Shown in pieces: positions 1-7,628 of a DNA stretch of 64,000 nucleotides. Source of the stretch: Sphingomonas tagetis (GTDB taxonomy: Bacteria > Pseudomonadota > Alphaproteobacteria > Sphingomonadales > Sphingomonadaceae); contig NZ_JAMLDX010000018.1 of assembly GCF_024211275.1 (NCBI RefSeq), positions 1 to 64,000 on the forward strand, in the 5' to 3' direction. The position numbers and the translations under genes are program-made. Each line of letters starts with the position of its first letter. The stretch's first letter is position 1. The notes beneath the pieces were generated by a model. It had not been told where the DNA came from and searched no databases. It saw only the letters and a program-made list of their open reading frames with translations.

Positions 1-37
1 TTTCCATCGACAGGTCTAATCCGGCATAGTGTTTCAT
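1..37 (-). CDS. IS110-type transposase, N-terminal fragment (runs off the window)
   Basis: Only 12 codons are visible, reading MKHYAGLDLSME. The pattern Y-x-G-L/I-D-x-S at the very N-terminus is typical of IS110 (DEDD) transposases, where this Asp is the first catalytic residue. A good Shine-Dalgarno (aaggaag) precedes the ATG by a few bases. The call rests on a short stretch plus the broken neighbouring gene, so it is likely but not certain. Confidence 0.65.
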   Translation of the reverse strand, partial: MKHYAGLDLSME

Positions 38-111
38 GGCTGCTTCCTTCCTTCAGGCTTCGACCACCAGAAGTGTGCGCCGCTCAGCCGGCCCGAGGAA
101 GCAGCCACAAA
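1..111 (-). mobile_element. Edge of an IS110-family insertion sequence (only the transposase-proximal end is in the window)
   Basis: Read on the minus strand, the DUF885 reading frame breaks off near 112-121. About 70 bases of unrelated leader follow, and then a transposase-like start at 37. The leader holds a 10-bp inverted repeat (38-47 with 97-106, ggctgcttcc/ggaagcagcc). No DDE-type terminal repeat is visible, which fits IS110 elements. The exact boundary is inferred from where DUF885 homology should continue and could be off by about 10 bases. The rest of the element lies outside the window. Confidence 0.7.
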
Positions 112-1293
112 TTACACGATGACGTAATAATGGCCGGCAAGCCCGAGCGGCGGATTGCCGGGGCCGTAATAGGCGGTGGTGGTGCCTTCGGCGGTTTCGG
201 CGGGGATCGCTTTCAGGCCATAGGGCAGGCGCGGCAGGCGGTTGAAATAGCCCGGCATCAGGCCGTCGATCCTTTTGGCCTGAAGCGCGGCGGCGGCCAT
301 CAGCTCGTCGGCGGATTTGGGGTAGTATTTGGGGTTGGTGCGCAGATCGGAGACATAGGCTTCGCGGGTGGGGAAGCCGGCAGCCTTTGCGACCTTCTCC
401 ATCTCGGTTCGGATGCGCGCCACCTCATCGAGGCCGATCTCGTGGATCTGGTCGGCGGAGAGGTTGGTGGTGGTGAGCTGGCGGATGCGGAAGGCATAGT
501 ATTTCGCGCCGCCGGGCTGGGCCGAGACGCCGGCGGCCTTGGCGCATTTGGGCGCATATTCGCTGCGATAGAACGCCGCCGCCTTGGCATAGGCCGGGTT
601 GAGGGTGGTGGTGATCACGCGCCTGGCGCGGTTCTGCAACGCGGCCCATTCGGCATCGGTCGCGTCGGCGGGCTTGGCGCGGGTGAAGGGGATGTAGAAG
701 CGCGATTTGGTGGCGTCCTCGGCGATGACGCCGGTGATCGTCTTTTCGAACCCGGCGAGGCTGACGCAGGGCTGGACATAGCCGCCCTTGATCGCCTGCC
801 GCGTGATGGCGATCAGCTCGTCATTGGTCGCGGGGTATTTTTCGAGCCGGGCGAGATAATTGGCGTAATCGGGCTTGGTGCGAAATCCGCCGCGCTCGCC
901 CTGACCGGCGGCGCTCTGCCAGGGATTGGAATAGCTGGTGAACAATATGGTGCGCTGGCCATAGCCATTGCCCTCGATGCTCTCGGCGAGCAGGCGGCGC
1001 AGGATCGCCTTGTCGGTGCGCTGGACGGGCGAGAGGCCGGCATCGGGGATCGCGTCGAGCCGCTTGAGGAACACGCCCTCCTGCGCGGCGCGGCGGTCTT
1101 CGGCGGCGAGGCTGACATCGCCGGTGCCGGTCGGGTCGCGGTCCTGGCCGAGCGAGCGCGCGAAGCCGGGGTTTTCGCGCAGCACCCACTCGAAATGCTC
1201 GTCGAGCAGCTTCTGGAAGTCATCGGACGGGGTGGCGAGGGCCGGGGTGGCGGACAGGAGGAGGGCGGCAAGGGCAAGACGGTGGTTTCGCAT
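112..1293 (-). pseudogene. DUF885 family secreted protein, 3' end lost to an IS insertion
   Basis: The frame encodes 393 residues and starts with a signal peptide (MRNHRLALAALLLSATPALA). DUF885 proteins are usually near 600 residues and carry a metallopeptidase-like HExxPGHH motif in the C-terminal part. Here the protein follows the family up to the GHYYV segment, where family members continue with N-T-Y. It then reads I-V-stop, and IS110-type sequence begins immediately. The putative metal site is therefore missing and the product is probably inactive. It lies 49 bases downstream of recN on the same strand. The ATG at 1293 was chosen because it gives the signal peptide; an in-frame upstream extension would run inside recN. 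Confidence 0.8.
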
Positions 1294-1342
1294 GAAACGA
1301 GGCAAGCAGACCCGCGCCCGCATTGCAATGCGTGTCGTGCCG

Positions 1343-3004
1343 CTAGGCGGCTTCCAGCAGCCGTTCCGCCTGTGCGCGCGCTTCGTCGGTGATCTGCGCG
1401 CCGGAGAGCATGCGGGCGATCTCCTCGCGGCGGGCGGCATCGTCGAGCGCGCGGACGCCAGTACGGGTGACGAGGCCGTCATGGCTTTTGGCGATCAGCA
1501 AGTGATGCGCGCCACGCGCCGCGACCTGCGGGCTGTGCGTGACGACGAGCAGCTGCGCGCCGGCCGACAGGCGGGCGAGGCGTTCGCCGATCGCGCTGGC
1601 GACGGCGCCGCCGACGCCGCGGTCGATCTCGTCGAAGATCAGCGTGCGCGCGCCGCCTTCCTCGGCCAGCGCGACCTTGAGCGCGAGGATGAAGCGCGAC
1701 AGCTCGCCGCCCGAGGCGATCTTGATCAGCGGCGCGAAGGGTGCGCCGGGATTGGTCGAGACTTCGAACTCGACGCGGTCGCGGCCGGATGCCGACCATG
1801 AATCGCGGGGTAGCGGGTCAACGACGGTGCGGAAGCGCGCGGCGTCGAGCTTGAGCGGCGCCAGTTCGCTGGCGACCGCGGCATCGAGCCGCGCGGCGGC
1901 GGCCGTGCGCGCGGCGGAGAGCGCTTCGGCGGCTTGCGTATAGGCCGCTTCGGCGGTGGCGACGGCGGCTTCGAGCCTGGCGATCTCGCCTTCGCCGCCT
2001 TCGATGAGGGTCAGGCGCGCGGCCAGCGTTTCGGTCAGCTCGGCGAGATCGTCGGGCTGGACGCGGTGCTTGCGGGCGATGGCGCGCAGTTCGAATAGGC
2101 GAGTCTCGTCGGCCTCGAGCTGCGCGGGGTCGAAGGCGAGCGCTTCGGCGGCCTCGTCGACCTTGTCCTGCGTCGCGCCGCCCTCGATCAGCGCGCGGTC
2201 GAGCGCGGCAAGCGCTTCCGTCAGGGCGGGGTGGTCCTGTGCGATGCGGTCGAGAATGCGCGCGGCCTGACGCAGCCGGGTGAGCGCGCCGTCGCTGCCG
2301 TCGAGCAGTTCGGCGATGGCCTGGAGCTCGGTCGCGATCTTCTCGCCCCGCTGCATCGTCGCGCGGCGTTCGGCGAGCTGGGCTTCCTCGCCGGGCTCGG
2401 CCGCGAGCGCGGTGAGTTCGGCGACGGCGTGTTCGAGCCATTCGCGGTCGCGCGCGGCGCTGTCCTGGGTGGCGCGAGCTTGCGCCAGCGCGTCCTCGGC
2501 GTCGCGGAACTCGCGATGCGCGGTGGTGACGGCGGCGGTGTCGAGCTTGCCGAAGCTGTCGAGCAGCGCTCGATGCCCACGGGCGTTCAGCAGGCCGCGA
2601 TCGTCATGCTGGCCGTGGATCTCGACCAGATAAGGCCCGAGTTCGCGCAGCAGGCCGGCGGAGGCGGGCTGGTCGTTGACGAAGGCGCGGCTGCCGCCAT
2701 CGGCCTTGACGATCCGGCGGATGGTGAGCGGTTCGGACGTGTCGAAATCGAGCCCGCTGTCAGCGAGCAGCGTGGCGGCCGCGGCGGGATCGGGGAGATC
2801 GAACACGGCGGTGACGACCGACTGCGCCGCGCCCTGCCGGACGAGGCCGCTATCCGCCCGCGCGCCCAGCGCCAGACCGAGCGAATCGAGCAGGATCGAC
2901 TTGCCCGCGCCGGTCTCGCCGGTGAGCACGCCGAGCCCCGCGCCGAAATCGAGGTCGAGCGCCTCGATCAGCACGACATCGCGGATGGAAAGCGCGGTCA
3001 GCAT
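1343..3004 (-). CDS. recN: DNA repair protein RecN
   Basis: SMC-like ATPase that acts in recombinational repair of double-strand breaks. The 553-residue protein has the Walker A motif GETGAGKS at residues 29-36. A long coiled-coil region rich in Ala, Glu and Arg fills the middle. The C-terminal ABC signature (SGGELSRF) is followed by Walker B (TLIFDEIDRGVGG) and the H-loop (VVTHSPQVAA). Length and motif order match the family. It follows bamD on the same strand with a 62-base gap, a common order in sphingomonads. No obvious SOS box was recognised upstream. Confidence 0.97.
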   Translation of the reverse strand: MLTALSIRDVVLIEALDLDFGAGLGVLTGETGAGKSILLDSLGLALGARADSGLVRQGAAQSVVTAVFDLPDPAAAATLLADSGLDFDTSEPLTIRRIVKADGGSRAFVNDQPASAGLLRELGPYLVEIHGQHDDRGLLNARGHRALLDSFGKLDTAAVTTAHREFRDAEDALAQARATQDSAARDREWLEHAVAELTALAAEPGEEAQLAERRATMQRGEKIATELQAIAELLDGSDGALTRLRQAARILDRIAQDHPALTEALAALDRALIEGGATQDKVDEAAEALAFDPAQLEADETRLFELRAIARKHRVQPDDLAELTETLAARLTLIEGGEGEIARLEAAVATAEAAYTQAAEALSAARTAAAARLDAAVASELAPLKLDAARFRTVVDPLPRDSWSASGRDRVEFEVSTNPGAPFAPLIKIASGGELSRFILALKVALAEEGGARTLIFDEIDRGVGGAVASAIGERLARLSAGAQLLVVTHSPQVAARGAHHLLIAKSHDGLVTRTGVRALDDAARREEIARMLSGAQITDEARAQAERLLEAA

Positions 3005-3066
3005 CGCGCGCTGTTACCCTGTTTTGTTCCGCCTTGGGAGAGGCGTTTCATCAGGGGCTTGCGCGC

Positions 3067-3918
3067 TCAGCTCGTCGTCGCGGGCGTGGGCGAGGCGGCG
3101 GGTGCCGGCGCGGGCGTTTCGACCGCAGGCACCGGGACCGGCTCGCCATGCTTCCCGATCAGCTCATAGGCGCGCTCGTACCATTCGGTGCCGGGATAGT
3201 TGGCGCCGAGCACGGCTGCGGCCTTCTTCGCCTCGTCCTTGATGCCGAGCGCGAGATAGCTTTCGACCAGCCGCATCAGCGCCTCGGGCGTGTGCGTGGT
3301 GGTCTGATAGGTGTCGATCACGGTGCGGAAGCGCATCACCGAGGCGAGCCACTGGCCGCGTACCTGATAATAGCGCCCGACCTCCATCTCCTTGCCGGCG
3401 AGGTGATCGCGGACGAGGTCGATCTTGAGCCGCGCGTCGGCGGCGTAGCGCGTATTGGGATACCGGCGGTTGAGCTCGCCCAGCGCGTCGAGCGACTGCT
3501 GCGTGATCTTCTGGTCGCGCGTCACGTCGCTGATCTGCTCATAATAGCTGAGCGCGATCAGATAATAGGCATAGGGCGCGTCGCGGTTGCCGGGGTGGAC
3601 GGCGAGGAAGCGCTGCGCCGACTGGATCGCCTGGGTGTAATTCTTGTCGAGATAATAAGCGAAGGCGCCCATCAGCTGCGCGCGGCGCGCCCACACCGAA
3701 TAGGGGTGCTGGCGCTCGACCTCGTCGAACAAGGCGGCGGCGAGCTTGTACTGGCCGCGGTCGAGCCGGTCCTTGGCCGCGGTGTAGAGCGTGCCGACGT
3801 CGCGCGCGACATAGGGCAGATCGGCGCGGGTGCCGCCGCCGCGGTTACAGCCGGCGAGCGGAAGGGCGAGCGCCGCGACGAGAACAAGCGCGAGCGGACG
3901 AGTGGGGGAGATACGCAT
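3067..3918 (-). CDS. bamD: Outer membrane assembly lipoprotein BamD
   Basis: Periplasmic lipoprotein of the BAM complex that folds outer-membrane beta-barrels. The 283-residue protein begins with a lipoprotein signal ending in the lipobox LAGC, followed by TPR-type repeats (for example YKLAAALFDEVERQHPYS and YTQAIQSAQRFLAVHPGN) as in YfiO/ComL proteins. A Pro/Ala-rich tail closes it. The start at 3918 (MRISPTRPLA) places the signal peptide at the N-terminus. lpxC, often directly upstream of bamD in related genomes, is not here; a divergent phosphomannose isomerase gene takes that place. Confidence 0.95.
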   Translation of the reverse strand: MRISPTRPLALVLVAALALPLAGCNRGGGTRADLPYVARDVGTLYTAAKDRLDRGQYKLAAALFDEVERQHPYSVWARRAQLMGAFAYYLDKNYTQAIQSAQRFLAVHPGNRDAPYAYYLIALSYYEQISDVTRDQKITQQSLDALGELNRRYPNTRYAADARLKIDLVRDHLAGKEMEVGRYYQVRGQWLASVMRFRTVIDTYQTTTHTPEALMRLVESYLALGIKDEAKKAAAVLGANYPGTEWYERAYELIGKHGEPVPVPAVETPAPAPAASPTPATTS

Positions 3919-4041
3919 AGGGGGCGTTGTTAGCCGAGAGATGCGGCGGCGCGAAATGTTTTTTGGCAAGGGTTGCGGGGACAGGGATCGTCACCCAGAA
4001 ACGGCGCGTTTACCGCCGCGATTCCGACAAATGGAGGACAG

Positions 4042-4866
4042 ATGCCCGCCACGCTTCTTGAAATGCATCGGGTGGAAAAGCCCTGGGGGCGGCACAAATT
4101 GTGGCCGGGCTTCGCCGATCCGGCGCCCGAGGGCGAGCCGGTGGGCGAGGTGTGGTTCCAGTCGCCGGGCGACAGCACGCCCGACCTGCTCGTCAAATAT
4201 CTCTTCACCAGCGAGAAATTGTCGGTGCAGGTGCACCCCGACGATGCGCAGGCGCATGCCCGCGGGCTGCCGCGGGGCAAGGACGAATGCTGGGTGATCC
4301 TCGACGCCGAACCCGATTCGACGATCGCGCTGGGGACGCATCAACCGGTCGATCACGCCACGCTGCGCGCGGCGGCGCTCGACGGGTCGATCGAGCAATT
4401 GCTCGACTGGAAGCCGGTCAAGGCGGGTGACTTCTTCTACGCGCCGTCAGGCACGGTGCATGCGATCGGCGCGGGGATCACGTTGATCGAGATCCAGCAG
4501 AACAGCGAGACGACGTACCGGCTGTATGATTATGGCCGCCCGCGCGAACTGCATCTGGAGGATGGCGTGGCGGTGTCCGACGCGCGGCCGTTCGTGCCGG
4601 CGCCGATGCCGGGCGAGGTGGCGCCGGGGCGCACGATTCTGGTCGAAGGACCGAAGTTCGTGCTCGAGCGCTGGCCGGGCGGCGAGCGCGCGCTGCGGCT
4701 GCCCGATGGCGTGACCGGCTGGCTGGTGCCGGTGCGCGGTGCGGGCGAGATCGACGGCGTTGCCTGGCAGGCGGGCGAATGCCTGGCGGTGACCGGCACA
4801 GCGCTGATCGACGCGTCGGAGGACAGCGATCTGCTGTTCGCTTACCCCGGAACGTCGCACATCTGA
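4042..4866 (+). CDS. manA: Class I mannose-6-phosphate isomerase
   Basis: Interconverts fructose-6-phosphate and mannose-6-phosphate and so supplies GDP-sugar and exopolysaccharide precursors. It is a 274-residue cupin enzyme with the zinc-binding signature QVHPDD, a further Glu ligand in the KDECWVIL segment, and a later His in FFYAPSGTVHAIGAG. The length fits the short bacterial type I isomerases. The ATG at 4042 has ggagga 4-9 bases upstream, which fixes the start over longer in-frame options. It is divergent from bamD and appears to be a single gene. Confidence 0.92.
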   Translation: MPATLLEMHRVEKPWGRHKLWPGFADPAPEGEPVGEVWFQSPGDSTPDLLVKYLFTSEKLSVQVHPDDAQAHARGLPRGKDECWVILDAEPDSTIALGTHQPVDHATLRAAALDGSIEQLLDWKPVKAGDFFYAPSGTVHAIGAGITLIEIQQNSETTYRLYDYGRPRELHLEDGVAVSDARPFVPAPMPGEVAPGRTILVEGPKFVLERWPGGERALRLPDGVTGWLVPVRGAGEIDGVAWQAGECLAVTGTALIDASEDSDLLFAYPGTSHI

Positions 4867-4959
4867 AGGTAGCCGTGCGATGAACGGCACGTAGTTTCGC
4901 ATTCACGCAACTTGCACATCGGTCACCCGTTGGGGTGGTTCATGAGGCAGGAGAGTATA

Positions 4960-5556
4960 ATGCGTAGTTCAATCATGGCCGCCGTGTTGGCGTCGGTGGC
5001 GCTCGCCCCGATCCCGGCGGTCGCCCAGCAGCAGACCCCGCGCGAAGAATATCGCGACGAGGTCCGCGACGCACAGCGTGACTATCGCCGCGACGTGCGC
5101 CGTGCGGATGACCCGCAGGACGTGCGCGAGGCGCAGCGCGAATATCAGGACGAGGTGCGCGATGCGCGCCGCGACTATCGCGAAGACCGTCAGGAACAGT
5201 GGCGCGACGGCCGCCGGGCGGACCGCCGCGACTGGCGCCGCTATCGCAACTATGACTGGAACCGGCCGGGTCAGGGCCAGCGCGCCTATTATGCCGACGA
5301 TTATTATCGTGACGGCCGCTATTATCAGGAACGCCGCCTGACGCGTCAGGACCGCATCTATCGCGGGCGTGACGGCCGCTATTATTGCCGCCGTGGCGAC
5401 GGTACGACCGGGCTGATCGTGGGCGGTATTGCCGGCGGTTTCCTGGGGAGCGCGCTGTCGAACGGCCGCTCGAGCGTGTTGGGCGTATTGCTCGGCGCGG
5501 CCGGCGGCGCGGCGCTGGGGTCGTCGATCGACCGCGGCAACATGCGCTGCCGCTAA
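4960..5556 (+). CDS. Secreted Arg/Asp-rich protein with C-terminal glycine-zipper
   Basis: The 198-residue protein has an N-terminal signal peptide ending PAVAQ. A highly charged region follows with repeated D-x-x-R-D-Y-R and R-E-Y-x-D-E-V-R-D-A motifs (roughly residues 27-80). Next is a Tyr-rich stretch, and then a glycine-rich hydrophobic segment (TTGLIVGGIAGGFLGSAL ... LLGAAGGAALG) typical of glycine-zipper 2TM/RcnB-like envelope proteins. A good caggagag Shine-Dalgarno precedes the ATG. It is probably periplasmic or envelope-associated; the function is unknown. A strong hairpin terminator follows. Confidence 0.8.
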   Translation: MRSSIMAAVLASVALAPIPAVAQQQTPREEYRDEVRDAQRDYRRDVRRADDPQDVREAQREYQDEVRDARRDYREDRQEQWRDGRRADRRDWRRYRNYDWNRPGQGQRAYYADDYYRDGRYYQERRLTRQDRIYRGRDGRYYCRRGDGTTGLIVGGIAGGFLGSALSNGRSSVLGVLLGAAGGAALGSSIDRGNMRCR

Positions 5557-5570
5557 GGCTGAGGAGAGGC

Positions 5571-5591
5571 GGGGTCCGGTTTCCGGACCCC
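5571..5591. terminator. Hairpin terminator between convergent genes
   Basis: A 9-bp GC-rich stem (ggggtccgg/ccggacccc) with a 3-base loop is followed by gttt on the plus strand. It lies between the convergent genes ending at 5556 and 5599, so it could serve both. Confidence 0.7.
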
Positions 5592-5598
5592 GTTTCGC

Positions 5599-5820
5599 TC
5601 AGAAGATGAAGCCGCCGAGCGACAGCCGGATCGCGCCGATCACCAGCACGACGATGTTGAGGTTACGGCCGGTGTTGGAATCCGACAGCACCCCAAGCAC
5701 CAGGCCGACGATCGCCATCGGGATGACGAGGTAGTTGAGCCATCCGAGCAACGGGATGAGCGCGACGAGCATCACGGGGACCGTGACGACACCGACGATG
5801 AGCGAAATCAGGTTCAGCAT
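5599..5820 (-). CDS. Small hydrophobic membrane protein
   Basis: 73 residues, almost entirely hydrophobic, with two or three predicted membrane segments (LISLIVGVVTVPVMLVALIPL, LVIPMAIVGLVLGVL, LNIVVLVIGAIRLSLGGFIF). The N-x-x-x-R dipeptide region between segments looks like a short loop. Similar small inner-membrane proteins of unknown function occur widely in sphingomonads. The ATG at 5820 is the first that yields only the hydrophobic protein. Confidence 0.75.
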   Translation of the reverse strand: MLNLISLIVGVVTVPVMLVALIPLLGWLNYLVIPMAIVGLVLGVLSDSNTGRNLNIVVLVIGAIRLSLGGFIF

Positions 5821-6010
5821 GACGGAAACATGGGTCCTTTCGGGTGTTTTGGCAAGGTAAGACAGTCGATCGCCCTGATGAACGAAGCCATCGCACTTGC
5901 GACACCCCGCGACACAAAAACACGAAAGCGGTGAAAGTGTTGCGACATCCGCCCCCGATAACGGGCTCAGGCCGCTGAATGGCCGAAATTTTTGAGTGAG
6001 GAGTAAAGTC

Positions 6011-6364
6011 ATGAAGAAGTTCGCACTGATGATCGCCGGTATCGGCATCGCGGTTTCCGCTGTCCCCGCCGCTTCGGCGCAGGGCGCGTGGCAGAACCTC
6101 AACCAGCGCCAGGCGCAGCTCGATCGTCGCATCGACCAGGGCGTGCGCAACGGTCAGCTGAGCCGCCGCGAGGCGATCCGCCTGCGCACCGAGTTCCGCC
6201 AGATCGAGATCCTCGAATCGCGCTATCGCCGCTCGGCGCCGGGCCTGACCCAGTGGGAGCGCCGCGATCTCGACCGCCGTTTCGACGCGCTGTCGGCGAA
6301 GATCCGCTGGGAGCGCCGCGATCGCGACGATCGCCGTGGTGACCGGCGCGACTATCGCCGCTAA
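6011..6364 (+). CDS. Secreted small Arg-rich protein of unknown function
   Basis: 117 residues with a clear signal peptide (MKKFALMIAGIGIAVSAVPAASAQ). The rest is strongly charged, mostly alpha-helical (LDRRIDQGVRNGQLSRREAIRLRTEFRQIE) and ends in an Arg/Asp-rich tail (RDRDDRRGDRRDYRR). The Shine-Dalgarno gaggag lies just upstream. The composition resembles the charged secreted protein at 4960-5556, so both may belong to the same loose class of periplasmic stress proteins. No catalytic motif is visible. Confidence 0.8.
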   Translation: MKKFALMIAGIGIAVSAVPAASAQGAWQNLNQRQAQLDRRIDQGVRNGQLSRREAIRLRTEFRQIEILESRYRRSAPGLTQWERRDLDRRFDALSAKIRWERRDRDDRRGDRRDYRR

Positions 6365-6390
6365 GTCGATCGCCCGTTAAGGGTAAACGG

Positions 6391-6420
6391 ACGGCCTCCG
6401 CCAGCAATGGCGGGGGCCGT
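6391..6420. terminator. Hairpin terminator between convergent genes
   Basis: A 13-bp stem (6391-6403 with 6408-6420, one G-T wobble) has a 4-base gcaa loop and sits between the plus-strand gene ending at 6364 and the minus-strand gene ending at 6429. Confidence 0.75.
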
Positions 6421-6428
6421 TTGGCGTT

Positions 6429-7463
6429 TCAGCGGAGCGGCTTGCCGCTGTCCTTCCAGCGATCGAGCACTTGCGACTCCGGCGCGGCGGCATATTGCGG
6501 GAGGACGTCGCCGCTCTGGACATAGGCGCGCTGCACCTCGGCGGGCTGCGTGCGGGGCGGTTTGCCGGGGACGGGCATCGGCATTTCCGGCATCGCGGCG
6601 GCGAGGGCCGGCGTCGCGGTCACGGCGCGGGGAAGCGGGCCGGGATAGGGCTCGCCGCCATGATAGGCTTGGCGGAATGCTGCGCCGGTGCCCCAATAGC
6701 CCTTCCACCGGTGGAAGAAATGCGCGCCGAACACGCCGGTCATGACCAGCGACTTGTTCCAGCTCGGGGTGACCGCATAGGTGTGATAATGCGTCGCCAT
6801 GCCGACCGGCGCGAATACGGCGCCGTTGAGCGCGGCAGCGGCAACGCGCGCGGCGCGCTGCCAATAGGCGCGGGACGGGACGCGTGCCATCGATCCGTCG
6901 CAGGCGAAGCTGAACTGACAGACGGTCTTGTCCGAACCCTGATAGACCACGCCGCAGACCGTCGAGGGGAAGGTCGGATGGCGGGCGCGGTTGAGGATCA
7001 CCTGTGCGACGGCGCGCTGGCCGTCATCGGGTTCGCTCGCCGCTTCGTAATAGATCGCCGTGGTCAGGCATTCGAGCGCGCGCGCCTTGTCCTGCGCGGA
7101 GCCGCGCATGATAAAGGGCGGGGCGGGGCGCAGCGACGGATCGAGCACGGCGTTTTCGGGAACGGGGGCGTCGGGCAGCTCGACCGTGCCGGTCGTGCCT
7201 GCGCCCGGCGCGGCGAAGGCGGTCTCGTCGGCCGCAAGATGATAATAGGCAGCCCCGGGGAAGTGATCGTCGGCCTCATAGCCGGCCGCGGCGGGAGCGA
7301 CGGCGCGCGCCTTCTGCTCCGATGCTTCGAGCGAGGCGAGTCCGGCCTGCGCCGACATGCCAGCGCCCACCAGCGACACCAGCAATGCCGCCGCGATGCC
7401 CCGAAGCTGAAGTCGCGTAAATCGCCGCAGCACGCTTGTCTGTCCCCGATCGAGGCAGGGCAT
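6429..7463 (-). CDS. SleB-type cell wall hydrolase
   Basis: 344 residues with an N-terminal membrane anchor or signal (LRGIAAALLVSLVGAGMSAQA). The Hydrolase_2/SleB domain occupies roughly residues 125-235. It carries the conserved catalytic Glu region CLTTAIYYEAASEP, then QRAVAQVILNRARHP, VCGVVYQGS and CQFSFACDG. SleB proteins cleave peptidoglycan glycan strands; in non-spore-formers they act in wall remodelling. The C-terminal third is Pro-rich and unstructured. It is transcribed alone. Confidence 0.88.
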   Translation of the reverse strand: MPCLDRGQTSVLRRFTRLQLRGIAAALLVSLVGAGMSAQAGLASLEASEQKARAVAPAAAGYEADDHFPGAAYYHLAADETAFAAPGAGTTGTVELPDAPVPENAVLDPSLRPAPPFIMRGSAQDKARALECLTTAIYYEAASEPDDGQRAVAQVILNRARHPTFPSTVCGVVYQGSDKTVCQFSFACDGSMARVPSRAYWQRAARVAAAALNGAVFAPVGMATHYHTYAVTPSWNKSLVMTGVFGAHFFHRWKGYWGTGAAFRQAYHGGEPYPGPLPRAVTATPALAAAMPEMPMPVPGKPPRTQPAEVQRAYVQSGDVLPQYAAAPESQVLDRWKDSGKPLR

Positions 7464-7563
7464 GTAGCGGAAAAGGAGGCGGATTTCTGCTCCTGATTTG
7501 GCGGTGTCCCGGGGTGAAACGGTTGATAGTTAATGCAATTTTTAGGGGTGGGCGATGATCAAG

Positions 7564-7585
7564 CCCCTCCCCTTCAGGGGAGGGG
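7564..7585. repeat. Short GC hairpin downstream of the M16 protease gene
   Basis: Perfect 9-bp arms (cccctcccc/ggggagggg) with a ttca loop lie in the 165-base gap between the SleB gene start (7463) and the M16 gene end (7629). This kind of C/G block hairpin is often dispersed in sphingomonad genomes. It could act as a transcription terminator for the M16 gene, but no T-run follows. The rest of the gap shows nothing I can name. Confidence 0.5.
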
Positions 7586-7628
7586 TTCGGGTGGGGCCGG
7601 GCCTCAAGTGCAGGTCTCGGTGTTAGTC

